Source of the DNA: Hymenobacter nivis
Lineage (GTDB): Bacteria; Bacteroidota; Bacteroidia; Cytophagales; Hymenobacteraceae
Length of the DNA: 64,000 bases
Assembly (NCBI RefSeq): GCF_003149515.1
Contig: NZ_CP029145.1
Span: forward strand, 3,286,001 to 3,350,000
Direction of reading: 5' to 3'
Shown here: piece by piece, positions 1-7,926 of the stretch
Position numbering within the stretch: position 1 is the stretch's first letter
Layout: each line of letters begins with the position of its first letter
The notes under the pieces: model-generated
The model's database searches: none
Seen by the model: the letters and a program-made list of their open reading frames with translations, nothing else
What the model was told of the DNA's origin: nothing
Position numbers and translations under genes: made by a program

Positions 1-567
1 CAGGGCCCCGATCTGCTGCATCAGGTCGTTGGTCCAGCCGGCGGCCGTTTTCACAAACCGGTAATCGCACGTCGTGCCCTGCTGCCGCATGGCTAAGCCC
101 GGGGGCAGCCCCAGCGCCACGTAGTTCACGATTTCCGCGTCCTCCATCGACAGCTGAACACTGTTTTGCCGGAAGCATCCATCGCCGAGCAGCAGGCCCA
201 TAAAATACGGCTCAACGGGCACCGGCTGCGTGGTCATCGCCACGGGCTTCACCATTGGAATAAACCACTTGGTGTTACCGTGCCGGTCATATAGGTTGCC
301 GGCCAGCTCGTGCAGGGCCCGTACTTGGTAGCCCTGGCCGCGGCACTTCTGCACCGGGCTTTGCACAGCCCACAGGTGCTCGGCGCAGCACTCGGCCGTG
401 GCACCATCCGTGAACATAACCCGGAAAATCTCCTTCTCGCCCTGCGGAAACACGCCCGTCACCCGCGAGGCCGTACCCTGCGAATTGATAACGGCGTCGC
501 CCACGCGCATTTCGCCCATTTGCTTCCATCCACCGGGCGTCAGGATATTGGCGTGCAGCGGCTGCGC
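1..567 (-). other. Intein with LAGLIDADG endonuclease start, inserted in the SNF2 P-loop (partial)
   Basis: Directly after GLGK the frame reads AQPLHANILTPGGWKQMGEM and then RVGDAVIN, a typical N-terminal splicing block (block A) for helicase-type inteins. Block B follows as DGATAECCAEHLW, with the conserved His (bases 361-420). About 55 residues later comes EPYFMGLLLGDGCF (bases 178-210), which matches the first LAGLIDADG block of a homing endonuclease. Residue 1 is Ala rather than Cys or Ser, which points to the pathway in which the +1 residue attacks directly, as in KlbA-type inteins. The second LAGLIDADG block, the C-terminal HN and the +1 residue lie outside the window, so splicing competence cannot be judged. 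P-loops are well-known intein insertion sites. Confidence 0.88.
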
Positions 568-2250
568 TTTCCCCAGCCCCATATCATCGGCCAGGCAGCC
601 GCCGAAATGGTAGTCCTGCACGAAGCGCAGCCAGTTGTAGCCGGCCTTTTGGTAGGGGCGCAGCTCGCCGCGGAAGCCCACGGGCAGCGGGTGGTCCTCC
701 ACTTCGGCAAAGTCGCGCAGCTTCTCCAGCTTGCGGCCCAGCGTCACGGTGGCCAGCTCGTTGCTTTGCAAGTCGGCCACCAGGGCGAGGTGGTGGCGGC
801 GCAGCGACAGGGCTTCGTCCTGCTCTTCGGCGAAGGCGAACAGCTCCAGGTAATCGGTAAACCACGCCTCGGGGATGATGGCCACTTGGCCGTTGGGCAG
901 CCGGAACTCGCGCCGCCGCTGCAAAATGTGCCCCCGCAGCCGGATGAACGGCACCGCGATATCGCCGAAGTACACCGTGCCGCGCACGTCGAACCAGTCG
1001 CCGGCTTCCTGAATCCCCAGCTCGACGCGCACGGGCCCCAGGAAATACGGCTGGCTGGCCCCGGCGGCAGGCTCCACGGCAAAGCCCTCGGCCGCCAGCG
1101 ATTCCGCATTGTCGTGCAGCCACTGGAAGGCCGTGACCCGGTCAAGGGCAGCGTAGCCATCGGCCAGTACCAGGCCGCGGGCGGCCAGTACGGCCGCGGC
1201 GGCCCGCTCGTCATCGGCGCTGCGCAGCAGGCGGTGGAAGGTATAACTGTCGTCGGCCTGCTCCAGGCGCACGCTCACGCGCTTGCTGGGGTCGAAGGGT
1301 ACCGAAGCATCGCCGTAGCGGAAGCCCAGCTGGAAGTACAGGCGGTCGGCGCTGGGCGCGGGCGCGGGCTTGGGCTGGGGCACGCGGCCGCGGCGCGGGG
1401 GCCCCGGCGGCCTCTCGGGCGCCTCGGGCAGGGCCCCGGCGGGCGGTACGTCGCTGAAGGTGAGGCGCGGCCGGGCCCGGTAGCGGTCCGTGACGACGGC
1501 AAAGCCCACGCCGCGGGCGTGCACATCGAACGCCTCCATGAGCGGGGCCACGAACTTCTGGAAGTAGCTGGCCTCCATCTGCCGGGGCACCACGATGAAC
1601 TTCTTGCTCAGAAACGGCTGGAGCTTGCGGCCATCCACGTCGTTGTGGAACGAGTGAATGACGCCGTCCAGCAGCAGCCAGGCCGGCTGCTGGCACACGA
1701 GCAGGGCCCCCTTGTACTGGAAATCCAGCTTCTGATTTTGGTACTGAATGGTGGGAAAGTAGTGCGTGCCGTCGTCGTTACGGCGGAAGTGGAATAGCAC
1801 CGAGGCCGGCACCGGGGCCAGCGCAATTTCGCGCCAGGTGGGCTCGCCGTCGCGCCCCATGATGAACACCTGCTTACCATGCAAGCGGGCCAGCGCGGCG
1901 GCCATGCGCGTTTGCACGTAGCGGGCCACGGCATCTTGCAGCGCCTTGTCACCCTTGTCGGCGTTATAGGTTTTCAGGAAGAAGTCGGCCGCCGCAATCT
2001 TGCGGGGCCAGAATTCCTTGATAACCGCTTCTTGCTGAAGCTGGTCGCAGAGCTCAATCAGCTCAAAGTCCACCGCGTCGAGGCCACTGGCAAACTCGGG
2101 CGCGTTGCGGGCCGAAGCCGTTTGGTGCAGTAGCGTGAGCTGGCCCTTCGGCCCGCGCTGCACCAGGTAGGCCGCAAATAGGTGGCCCAGGAACTCGTGC
2201 TCAAAGAGCGAGTAAACGATTTGAAAAGGTTCGGTAGGCGATACTTTCAT
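1..2250 (-). CDS. SNF2-family helicase/ATPase, 5' part, interrupted by an intein (partial at window edge)
   Basis: An open frame starts at ATG 2250 (MKVSPTEPFQIVYSL) and stays open to base 1. Residues 1 to about 520 form the long N-terminal region typical of Bacteroidota SNF2-like ATPases. The helicase core begins at ELRPYQKAGYNWLRF and reaches motif I as GCLADDMGLGK (bases 568-600). At that point the normal T/S of the P-loop is replaced by intein sequence that continues past the left edge. SNF2 proteins are ATP-driven DNA translocases that remodel DNA-protein complexes; the cellular role here is unknown. The gene lies downstream of the LolC/E-type permease on the same strand with a 130-bp gap. 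The C-terminal extein must lie to the left of the window. Confidence 0.85.
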   Translation of the reverse strand, partial: MKVSPTEPFQIVYSLFEHEFLGHLFAAYLVQRGPKGQLTLLHQTASARNAPEFASGLDAVDFELIELCDQLQQEAVIKEFWPRKIAAADFFLKTYNADKGDKALQDAVARYVQTRMAAALARLHGKQVFIMGRDGEPTWREIALAPVPASVLFHFRRNDDGTHYFPTIQYQNQKLDFQYKGALLVCQQPAWLLLDGVIHSFHNDVDGRKLQPFLSKKFIVVPRQMEASYFQKFVAPLMEAFDVHARGVGFAVVTDRYRARPRLTFSDVPPAGALPEAPERPPGPPRRGRVPQPKPAPAPSADRLYFQLGFRYGDASVPFDPSKRVSVRLEQADDSYTFHRLLRSADDERAAAAVLAARGLVLADGYAALDRVTAFQWLHDNAESLAAEGFAVEPAAGASQPYFLGPVRVELGIQEAGDWFDVRGTVYFGDIAVPFIRLRGHILQRRREFRLPNGQVAIIPEAWFTDYLELFAFAEEQDEALSLRRHHLALVADLQSNELATVTLGRKLEKLRDFAEVEDHPLPVGFRGELRPYQKAGYNWLRFVQDYHFGGCLADDMGLGKAQPLHANILTPGGWKQMGEMRVGDAVINSQGTASRVTGVFPQGEKEIFRVMFTDGATAECCAEHLWAVQSPVQKCRGQGYQVRALHELAGNLYDRHGNTKWFIPMVKPVAMTTQPVPVEPYFMGLLLGDGCFRQNSVQLSMEDAEIVNYVALGLPPGLAMRQQGTTCDYRFVKTAAGWTNDLMQQIGAL

Positions 2251-2380
2251 AGGCGGCCACGGGGGGGCGCAAGTTAGGGCCCCGCGTGCATCCGCACCGC
2301 ATATTTCTTGGACTTTATCGCGCCGAAAAATGGACCAAAGCCCTGCTGCGGAGCTTACCAGGCCTTACGGGTAGCCCGGC

Positions 2381-3610
2381 CTACAGGTTATCGCGCAGTA
2401 CCAGGCGGCCGGCGTTCAGGGCCGGGCGAATGCTCACGGCCAGCGTGATGAGCACGATGGCTAAGCTCGTGAGCAAAATATCGGAAAGCTTCATCTTCAC
2501 CGGGTACGCGTCAACGATGCTCGTGGCCATGCCCATGCTCACCAGCCCAAAGCGCTGCTGGGCCCAGCAGATGCCCACGCCCAATACCAGCCCCACCACC
2601 GCGCCCACCAGCGCCACGATGGCCCCCACGCCCAGGAAGGTTTTGCGCACAATTTCTTCGGTGGCGCCCATGGCCAGTAGCACGGCAATGTCTTTTTTCT
2701 TGTCAATGACCAGCATCGAAAGCGAGAAAAAGATGTTGAGCGAGGCAATAAGCAGGATGAAGGCGAAGGTGATAAATACGAACAGCTTCTCAATTTTAAT
2801 GGCCTTGAGCAGGCTCACGTGCTGCTCATCGGAGTCAAGCACCGTGAACCGGGGGCCCAGTTCTTCGCGCAAGGTTTGCTTCACGGCCTCCACCTGGAAG
2901 CTGTCGCCCACCTTCACGTAGAGGCCCGTGCGGCGGTTGCCGTAGCCCAGCAGGCGCTGGGCAAAACGCAGGGGCACAAATACGTAGCTGTCGTCCATGC
3001 GCTGCTCGATGAGGAACACGCCCCCGGCCTGCAAGCTTTCCTCGTTGAAGGCCTTGCTGGGGTCCAGGCTCAGGGTTTTGCCCGCGGTGTTGCGCGGGTA
3101 GAGCATGCGCAGGGGCGTAAGGCCGTTTTTGAGCGTGATGCTGAGCTCGTGCTGCACGCCGGCCCCAATGAGGGCAAAGTCGATGCTGTCGTGGTAGAGG
3201 CGGTGGTCGCCCTCGCGGATGCTGGCATCGATGCCGCTTTGGCCAAAATAGTTTTCGCTCAGGCCGCGCATTTTCACCACCATCCGGCGGTCGTGGTATT
3301 GCAGCAAGGCGTTGTCCTCAATCACTTGCGTGAGCAGGGCCACGCCGGGCGTGGCCTGGATGCGCTGGAGCAGCGGTGCCGTGACGGCAAACGACTTGCC
3401 CTTGGTGGCCGTGATGACGAGGTTGGGGTCGGACTTGCCGTAAAGGGTGCGCACCAGGTCTTCGAGCCCGTTGAAGACTGAGAGCACAATGATGAGCGAC
3501 ATGGTGCCCACCGCCACCCCAATCATCGAAATGTTGGAGATGATGGAGATGATGTTGCGCTTTTTCTTCGAGGAGAAGTAGCGCCGGGCAATCAGAAAGG
3601 GAACGTTCAC
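2381..3610 (-). CDS. ABC transporter permease, LolC/LolE/FtsX type
   Basis: 409 residues starting MNVPFLIARRYFSSKKKRN. The architecture is that of LolC/E-MacB permeases: one N-terminal membrane helix (about 20-48), a long periplasmic domain (about 50-270) and three C-terminal helices in an FtsX domain (about 275-400). The family uses ATP hydrolysed by a separate subunit to extract lipoproteins from, or work mechanically on, the inner membrane. No ATPase gene is adjacent, so the partner must be encoded elsewhere. The start lies 9 bp after the stop of the coiled-coil gene, so the two are probably co-transcribed. A FtsX-type permease near rbfA is a recurrent Bacteroidota arrangement as far as I recall. 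Assignment to LolC/E rather than another FtsX permease is by overall resemblance. Confidence 0.85.
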   Translation of the reverse strand: MNVPFLIARRYFSSKKKRNIISIISNISMIGVAVGTMSLIIVLSVFNGLEDLVRTLYGKSDPNLVITATKGKSFAVTAPLLQRIQATPGVALLTQVIEDNALLQYHDRRMVVKMRGLSENYFGQSGIDASIREGDHRLYHDSIDFALIGAGVQHELSITLKNGLTPLRMLYPRNTAGKTLSLDPSKAFNEESLQAGGVFLIEQRMDDSYVFVPLRFAQRLLGYGNRRTGLYVKVGDSFQVEAVKQTLREELGPRFTVLDSDEQHVSLLKAIKIEKLFVFITFAFILLIASLNIFFSLSMLVIDKKKDIAVLLAMGATEEIVRKTFLGVGAIVALVGAVVGLVLGVGICWAQQRFGLVSMGMATSIVDAYPVKMKLSDILLTSLAIVLITLAVSIRPALNAGRLVLRDNL

Positions 3611-3619
3611 GGAGTCGGG

Positions 3620-4027
3620 TTAGCCGGCTTTGCGGAGGAAGCCGTCCATGAAATCCTCCAGGCGCTTAAGGCGGGTTTCGTGCTGCTTCAACACAATATC
3701 CGTCAACTCTTTGATATCCCTTTTCATACCCCGGATTTCATCCAGAAAGATGATGTTGAACTGATCCTGGCGCTCGTTGAATTTCTCTTGGCGCTCGTTG
3801 AATTTCTCCTGGCGCTCATTGAATTTCTCTTGGCGGTCTGTCCACTCCAGCAGGCGCTGGTTAAATACGCTTTGCTGCTGCTGAAACTTTTGGTTGTCTT
3901 GTCGGGCGTTGCGCTGCTCCTGCACTACTTGCAGCAATATCTCGTTAGTGGTGGCCGCCTGAGCTTCCTGCTGTTCCATACGGTTCAGCAGCGCATCCAT
4001 GAAGATTTGAAAATTATTAGGATCCAT
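3620..4027 (-). CDS. Small coiled-coil protein of unknown function
   Basis: 135 residues if translation starts at MDPNNFQIFMDALLNRMEQQ (ATG 4027). An upstream ATG at 4072 would add a stretch (MYLAFVLCYSLPP) that looks non-coding. The protein is almost wholly helical and Gln/Glu/Asn-rich. Near residues 62-90 the heptad QEKFNER repeats about four times, encoded by a 21-bp tandem DNA repeat. The C-terminal part (DEIRGMKRDIKELTDIVLKQ) is also coiled coil. There is no signal peptide or membrane helix. It sits between a methyltransferase gene and a LolC/E-type permease gene and probably belongs to their operon. I do not recognise a family; it may oligomerise through the heptads. Confidence 0.65.
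   Translation of the reverse strand: MDPNNFQIFMDALLNRMEQQEAQAATTNEILLQVVQEQRNARQDNQKFQQQQSVFNQRLLEWTDRQEKFNERQEKFNERQEKFNERQDQFNIIFLDEIRGMKRDIKELTDIVLKQHETRLKRLEDFMDGFLRKAG
3775..3838 (-). repeat. 21-bp tandem repeat encoding QEKFNER heptads
   Basis: About three near-identical 21-bp units, each with the core gaatttctcttggcgctc, differ at single third-position bases and keep the frame of the coiled-coil gene. Unit number may vary between strains by slippage. Confidence 0.8.
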
Positions 4028-4105
4028 CAAGCGGGGCGGCAAAGAGTAACACAAAACGAAAGCAAGATACAAGCTTTTGCCGGCGGCGAACTAAGTCCGA
4101 GGGCC

Positions 4106-4915
4106 CTACTTCCAAGCCTTTACAATCAGGCCCGTGCCCGAGTCGTGGGCCGAGCGGGCGTCGAGCCAGTTCAGCACCAGGCAAAACGGAAACACAACGG
4201 CGTAGTAGAACGGCAGCAGCACGAAAAACAGCCGCGACTGCCCCAGCATCAGGATGGGGTACTTCATGCTCAGGCGCCACGACACCTGGCCCGGCTCGCC
4301 GTAGCTGTAGCGGGCCTCGATGCGCTCGAAGCCGGCCGTGCGCAGCTTCTGCTGAATTTCGTGGATGTTGTAGCCGTCGCGCACGTGCTCCTCAATAAAG
4401 CTGGTTTCAGCGTCGCCGTGCACGTCAGAACCACCCTGGTCGCTGGGTGTGGAGATGAGCAGCATCCCGCCGTCCTTCAGCGAGGCGTGGATATTGCGGA
4501 ATACTTCCACGTCTTCCACAATGTGCTCCATCACGTCTACCGACAAGGCCAGGTCGAAGCTGTTAGGCTCCTGGTACAGCACCAGATCTTGCACGGCAAA
4601 CTGCACATTGGGCCGCCCAATCTGGCGGAAGAAGCGGTTCGAATCGGCCACCTGGTCCTCTTTCACATCCACGGCCAGGATGTGCCAGGGCCGGCCCAGG
4701 CTGCTGAGCCAGTAGCTGTACTGGCCATAGCCGGCGCCCGCGTCGAGGATGTTCAGCGGCTCCTGGGTACGGCCCCGGGCCCACTGGCGCAGCTCCCGGT
4801 GCACATGCCAGGTGCGCAGCAGCAGCAAATCGAGCAGGTGGTAAAACAACCGGCGCAGGCCCGGGGTGCGGTTAAATACCTTGCCAAGCGTCTTCTTAAT
4901 CGGGTCGTAATACAA
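4106..4915 (-). CDS. Class I SAM-dependent methyltransferase
   Basis: 269 residues from a TTG at 4915 (YYDPIKKTLGKVFNRT). The longer frame from ATG 4972 would translate the intergenic direct repeats (THQLTDSP), so I prefer the TTG. SAM-binding motif I is seen as ILDAGAGYGQYSYWL, an acidic residue follows at the end of the next strand (LAVDVKED), and motif IV/post-IV reads LSVDVMEHIVEDV. The C-terminal 60 residues contain a hydrophobic stretch (LFFVLLPFYYAVVFPF) that may anchor it to the membrane. The substrate is not evident; UbiE/SmtA-like folds act on small molecules or lipids. It lies downstream of rbfA on the same strand. Confidence 0.8.
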   Translation of the reverse strand: MYYDPIKKTLGKVFNRTPGLRRLFYHLLDLLLLRTWHVHRELRQWARGRTQEPLNILDAGAGYGQYSYWLSSLGRPWHILAVDVKEDQVADSNRFFRQIGRPNVQFAVQDLVLYQEPNSFDLALSVDVMEHIVEDVEVFRNIHASLKDGGMLLISTPSDQGGSDVHGDAETSFIEEHVRDGYNIHEIQQKLRTAGFERIEARYSYGEPGQVSWRLSMKYPILMLGQSRLFFVLLPFYYAVVFPFCLVLNWLDARSAHDSGTGLIVKAWK

Positions 4916-4917
4916 GG

Positions 4918-4985
4918 ACGGTGAATCGGTGAGTTGGTGAGTTGGTGAATGAGGGCAGCGAGCAGGTGCCAATCACTCATTCACC
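4918..4985. repeat. REP-like spacer: GTGAGTTG direct repeats and inverted arm
   Basis: The spacer between rbfA and the methyltransferase reads ggtgaatcggtgagttggtg, then a second gagttggtga copy, and ends with cactcattcacc, which is complementary to the first arm. A closely similar sequence lies at 49091-49135, overlapping the end of the REP-associated transposase gene. Confidence 0.6.
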
Positions 4986-5408
4986 TTTGAACAGGCGCGG
5001 GCGTGGCGCGGGCAAGTCGCCGGGGCCCTCCGCATCGGGGGCTGAGGGCGGGGCGGGCGGAATGTGCAGCTGCCCGAGCACGCCGTCCATGTGGGCGGCA
5101 TAAGCGGCGCTGTCGTCGTGAAAAAAGGTGAGCTCGGGTACCACGCGGGCCGTTTTGCGGATGCGCTTGGCCAGGGCCTGGCGAATTTCCCTGGCGCTGT
5201 CGCGCACCAAGGCCAGGCGGGCGTCGGCATCGGTGCCCAGCAGCAGGCTCAGGTACACCCGGGCCTGGCCCAGGTCGGGCGTCATTTTCACCAGGCTGAT
5301 GCTCGGGGCTAGCCCGCCGCCAAACAAGTGCGGCAGGTCGCGCTGCAACACGGCGGCCAGCTCTTGCTGGAGCAGGCTGGCCATTTTTTGCTGTCGTTTG
5401 CTTTCCAT
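4977..5408 (-). CDS. rbfA: 30S ribosome-binding factor RbfA
   Basis: 143 residues from ATG 5408 (MESKRQQKMASLLQQELAAV). RbfA is a KH-fold protein that binds immature 30S subunits and assists 16S rRNA 5'-end maturation. The family features are visible: N-terminal helix, the segment SISLVKMTPDLGQARVYLSL, and the C-terminal KRIRKTARVVPELTFFHDD. A Pro/Ala-rich tail (about 25 residues) extends beyond the usual end. Longer in-frame starts upstream would run through the promoter region. A TACCTTTG -7 box lies only 8 nt before the ATG, so the mRNA is probably (nearly) leaderless. It is likely the first gene of the minus-strand run that includes the methyltransferase, coiled-coil and permease genes. 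Confidence 0.93.
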   Translation of the reverse strand: MESKRQQKMASLLQQELAAVLQRDLPHLFGGGLAPSISLVKMTPDLGQARVYLSLLLGTDADARLALVRDSAREIRQALAKRIRKTARVVPELTFFHDDSAAYAAHMDGVLGQLHIPPAPPSAPDAEGPGDLPAPRPRLFKGE

Positions 5409-5416
5409 ATAGCTTG

Positions 5417-5424
5417 CAAAGGTA
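5417..5424 (-). promoter_or_regulatory. Bacteroidota -7 box of rbfA (TACCTTTG)
   Basis: TACCTTTG on the minus strand matches the TAnnTTTG element of the Bacteroidota housekeeping sigma factor and ends 8 nt before the rbfA start. Confidence 0.6.
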
Positions 5425-5547
5425 CGCCCGCGGGAAGCTGGGCCGAATGCCGCCGCGCAACGAAGCCCCGCGCCCCGCCGCTGGGGGCCCCACGGGCGGC
5501 GAATACCTTTGCTGAGACAATTTGGCTTTTCTTTTTTTCTTCTTACC

Positions 5548-6981
5548 GTGCTGCGCTTTTTTCGAGGCTCGTTGCCCGCCCAACTGCTGGGGCTGCTGCT
5601 GTTACTGCTGGCCCTGCGCCTGCCGCTGCTGGCCCTGCAAGGCCTGCCCCTCACCGCAGGCGAATTGGGGGCCCTGCTGGTGGGCGAGCGGGTACACGGC
5701 GGGGCCCTGCCCTACCGCGACCTCTACGACGGCACCGCGCCGCTGGCAGCCTACTTGTTCGGCGCGCTCGACTGGGTAGGGGCCCGGCCGGTATTCCTGT
5801 ACCGGGCACTAGCGCTGGCCTTGCTGCTGCTGCAAGCCCTGCGCCTGAACTTCGTGCTAAACCGCGCCGACGCCTTCCCCGACCGCGGCTACTTAGTGGC
5901 TCTCGTGTATTTGGTAATGAGCTGCATCAGCACCGACCTCGACGCGTTGTCGCCACTACTGATAGGGCATACCTTCGTGATATTCGCCCTCAGCGCCCTA
6001 ATTCCGACCTCGCGCGAGGGCTACGACAACCGCCGCCTGTTCCGGGCCGGGTTTCTGATCGGGCTTGCAGGACTATGCTACCTGCCGCTGGTGCTGTTTG
6101 CCGGCGTGGGCCTACTGGCCGTTATCATCTTCGCGGCCAATGCATTTCGCAGCTTCTTGCTGCTGCTGTGTGGGCTGCTGTTTCCATACGCAGTAGCTGC
6201 CACATACTTTCTCTACGCCGGGGCCCTACCCAACTTCGTGCAGTTTCACCTTGAGCCGGGCTGGCACAATTTCCGCGCCGGGGCCTCCAGCGGCTTGCCC
6301 TTGGCCTTGCAGTTGCGGCTGCTGGCCCTGCCGGCGGCGGTGCTGCTACTAGCCATGGCACGCGGGCTCGGCACGCCATTAGGCCCCGTATTTCAGGCCA
6401 AGTTTCGGCAACTAATGGTGGCTTGGCTGCTGGTGGCCCTGGCGGTGCTGGCGGGCGGCGGCGGCACGGCGCCCGGGGCCCTGGTGTTGCTGTTGCCACC
6501 GCTGGCGTACTTCAGCCTCTTCCTATGGCAAGCTGGCCGGCCGGCCTGGGCTCCAGAAGTGCTGTTTTTAGTGCTGCTGGCCGCTGTATCGGTGGTGCGG
6601 TACCGATTCCTGGTGCCCGGCCTGGAAACCTTGCTACGCCTGCCCGCCGAAAGCACCTTCGCCCCTCGCCCCGACCCTTCCTTGTCCGGGCTCCATAACC
6701 AACGCCTGTTTGTGCTGGGCCCCGACCACCGCGCTTACCTCACCAACCCTTCGGCTACGCCCTACCTCGATTGGCACTTGGCTCTGCTTGATTTCAACCA
6801 CCTCGATCAGTACGCCGCTGTGGTCCGCATCGGCCGGCAAGTAGGAGCTAATCCACCCGATTACATACTCGACCAGAGCCATTTGCTCCCACAATTGCGC
6901 TACCTGTTGCCTAGCGTGTTCGGGGCCTATGCGCCGGCCGGCCCACCAAACCTGTACAGGCACGTAGGAACTATCGAATAA
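5548..6981 (+). CDS. Polytopic membrane protein of unknown function (DUF6427-like)
   Basis: 477 residues if started at GTG 5548 (LRFFRGSLPAQLLGLLLLLL); the in-frame ATG at 5509 adds 13 residues. It has roughly ten hydrophobic segments in the first 360 residues and a soluble C-terminal part of about 115 residues beginning near ESTFAPRPDP. A loop after helix 1 reads GERVHGGALPYRDLYDGTAP, reminiscent of the first periplasmic loop of GT39-like lipid-linked-sugar transferases. The N-terminal MLRFFRG resembles Bacteroidota DUF6427 proteins. I cannot assign a reaction. It is transcribed divergently from rbfA. Confidence 0.75.
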   Translation: MLRFFRGSLPAQLLGLLLLLLALRLPLLALQGLPLTAGELGALLVGERVHGGALPYRDLYDGTAPLAAYLFGALDWVGARPVFLYRALALALLLLQALRLNFVLNRADAFPDRGYLVALVYLVMSCISTDLDALSPLLIGHTFVIFALSALIPTSREGYDNRRLFRAGFLIGLAGLCYLPLVLFAGVGLLAVIIFAANAFRSFLLLLCGLLFPYAVAATYFLYAGALPNFVQFHLEPGWHNFRAGASSGLPLALQLRLLALPAAVLLLAMARGLGTPLGPVFQAKFRQLMVAWLLVALAVLAGGGGTAPGALVLLLPPLAYFSLFLWQAGRPAWAPEVLFLVLLAAVSVVRYRFLVPGLETLLRLPAESTFAPRPDPSLSGLHNQRLFVLGPDHRAYLTNPSATPYLDWHLALLDFNHLDQYAAVVRIGRQVGANPPDYILDQSHLLPQLRYLLPSVFGAYAPAGPPNLYRHVGTIE

Positions 6982-7260
6982 AGCGGCAGCACCATAACGC
7001 CCCTTGGTTAGTACAATGGACTGGATTTAATGCATTTCGCGGCGCAAATAGCATTCGACCTTTGCAGCAATGTCTCTAATTGCTTATCTGGCCCAAGCAC
7101 CTGATTTTCGCTAGGCGGGCCGCAACTTCCGTCGCTCTCTACTTTCTGGTTGTCCAAGTAGCGACCGCGCAAATTACTTTTTCCAGCAGGGTTACAGCGG
7201 CGGGCCTAGACGGTGCGTAGCTAACCCAAGTTGCGGAGTATTTGGGGGCATAAAAAAGTC
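6982..7260. other. Intergenic stretch, no gene seen
   Basis: No frame with convincing codon use or recognisable product. A CGACCTTTG word at about 7053 resembles a weak -7 box but has no gene directly downstream. The stretch probably marks the left border of the IS-rich island. Confidence 0.5.
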
Positions 7261-7266
7261 TGCTCA

Positions 7267-7312
7267 GCAGAGCAGGAGGAGGTTTGAGGTCTCTAACCTC
7301 CTCCTGCTCTGC
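7267..7312. repeat. Perfect 18-bp inverted repeat (hairpin) before the IS982 remnant
   Basis: Arms GCAGAGCAGGAGGAGGTT (7267-7284) and its exact complement (7295-7312) enclose a 10-nt loop. It lies just upstream of the IS982-type reading frame and may be a terminal or regulatory structure of that element. Confidence 0.75.
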
Positions 7313-7319
7313 TTTCCCC

Positions 7320-7896
7320 ATGCGCGAACAGGCCGTTGCCATGTACTACTTCCTCGCTGATTTACTGACCACGACAAGCGCCGGCGTGGGCTCGGCCGGC
7401 CGACCCGCGCCGGCGCTTGTCGGATGCGTAAGTGCTGACCACGGCCTTGGTAGCGGCCCGCTACTTTGGCGGTAATCTGGTGCTGGGGCAGCGCTACATG
7501 GAACAGCATTGGGGCCAGCAGAGCCTGAATAAGGGTGGCTTCAATCGGCAGTTATATGCCCTGGCCGATACGCTGGTGGGCTTGTTTGCCCCCTTTGGGC
7601 AACTGCTTAAAGGCCTGCACACCGAGGCCCGCTACGTCATCGACTCCTTCCCCGTGGCTGTATGGCATAATACGCGCATCCCACGCTGTAAACTACTGAC
7701 CGGCAAGTCCTATCACGGCCGTTGCGCCAGCAAGCGTAGCTGGTTTTACGGGTTTAAAGTGCAGCTCGTGGCCACCACCGACGGGATTCCGGTCGACTAT
7801 TACATCCATGCCAACAGTGAAGCCAACCAGACCGGCCTACGGGCATTGGCCCCGGACTTGCCCAAGGGCAGTGTCCGCTACACCGATGCCGGCTAC
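7320..7896 (+). pseudogene. IS982-family transposase, frameshifted and truncated
   Basis: Two frames together resemble the N-terminal two thirds of an IS982 transposase. The first frame (MYYFLADLLTTTSAG, from about 7338) loses register near 7385-7430. The second frame resumes as LTTALVAARYFGGNLVLGQR and continues to YVIDSFPVAVWHNTRIPRCK (first catalytic Asp) and GRCASKRSWFYGFKVQL, all family-typical. It ends at GSVRYTDAGY, where the stop codon TGA is supplied by the left tip of the IS3 copy at 7897. The rest of the gene, including the later acidic residues, is not present on the other side of that IS. It cannot be functional. Confidence 0.85.
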
Positions 7897-7926
7897 TGAG
7901 GTGGTCGGGTGTCAGTGGACACGAAG

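Noticed and set aside
310..1797. Long plus-strand open frame of 495 codons at the left edge
   Set aside because: It is the antisense shadow of the SNF2 gene; the minus strand encodes recognisable motifs including DDMGLGK and the intein.
3775..3838. CRISPR-like short tandem repeats
   Set aside because: The 21-bp units are contiguous and encode an in-frame coiled-coil heptad.
4927..4972. ATG 4972 as start of the methyltransferase
   Set aside because: The added residues (HSPTHQLTDSP) come from translating the GTGAGTTG direct repeats of the spacer; TTG 4915 precedes a better N-terminus.
4918..5000. CRISPR-like array of GTGAGTTG units
   Set aside because: Only two short units with no spacers; it is a REP-like palindromic spacer shared with 49091.
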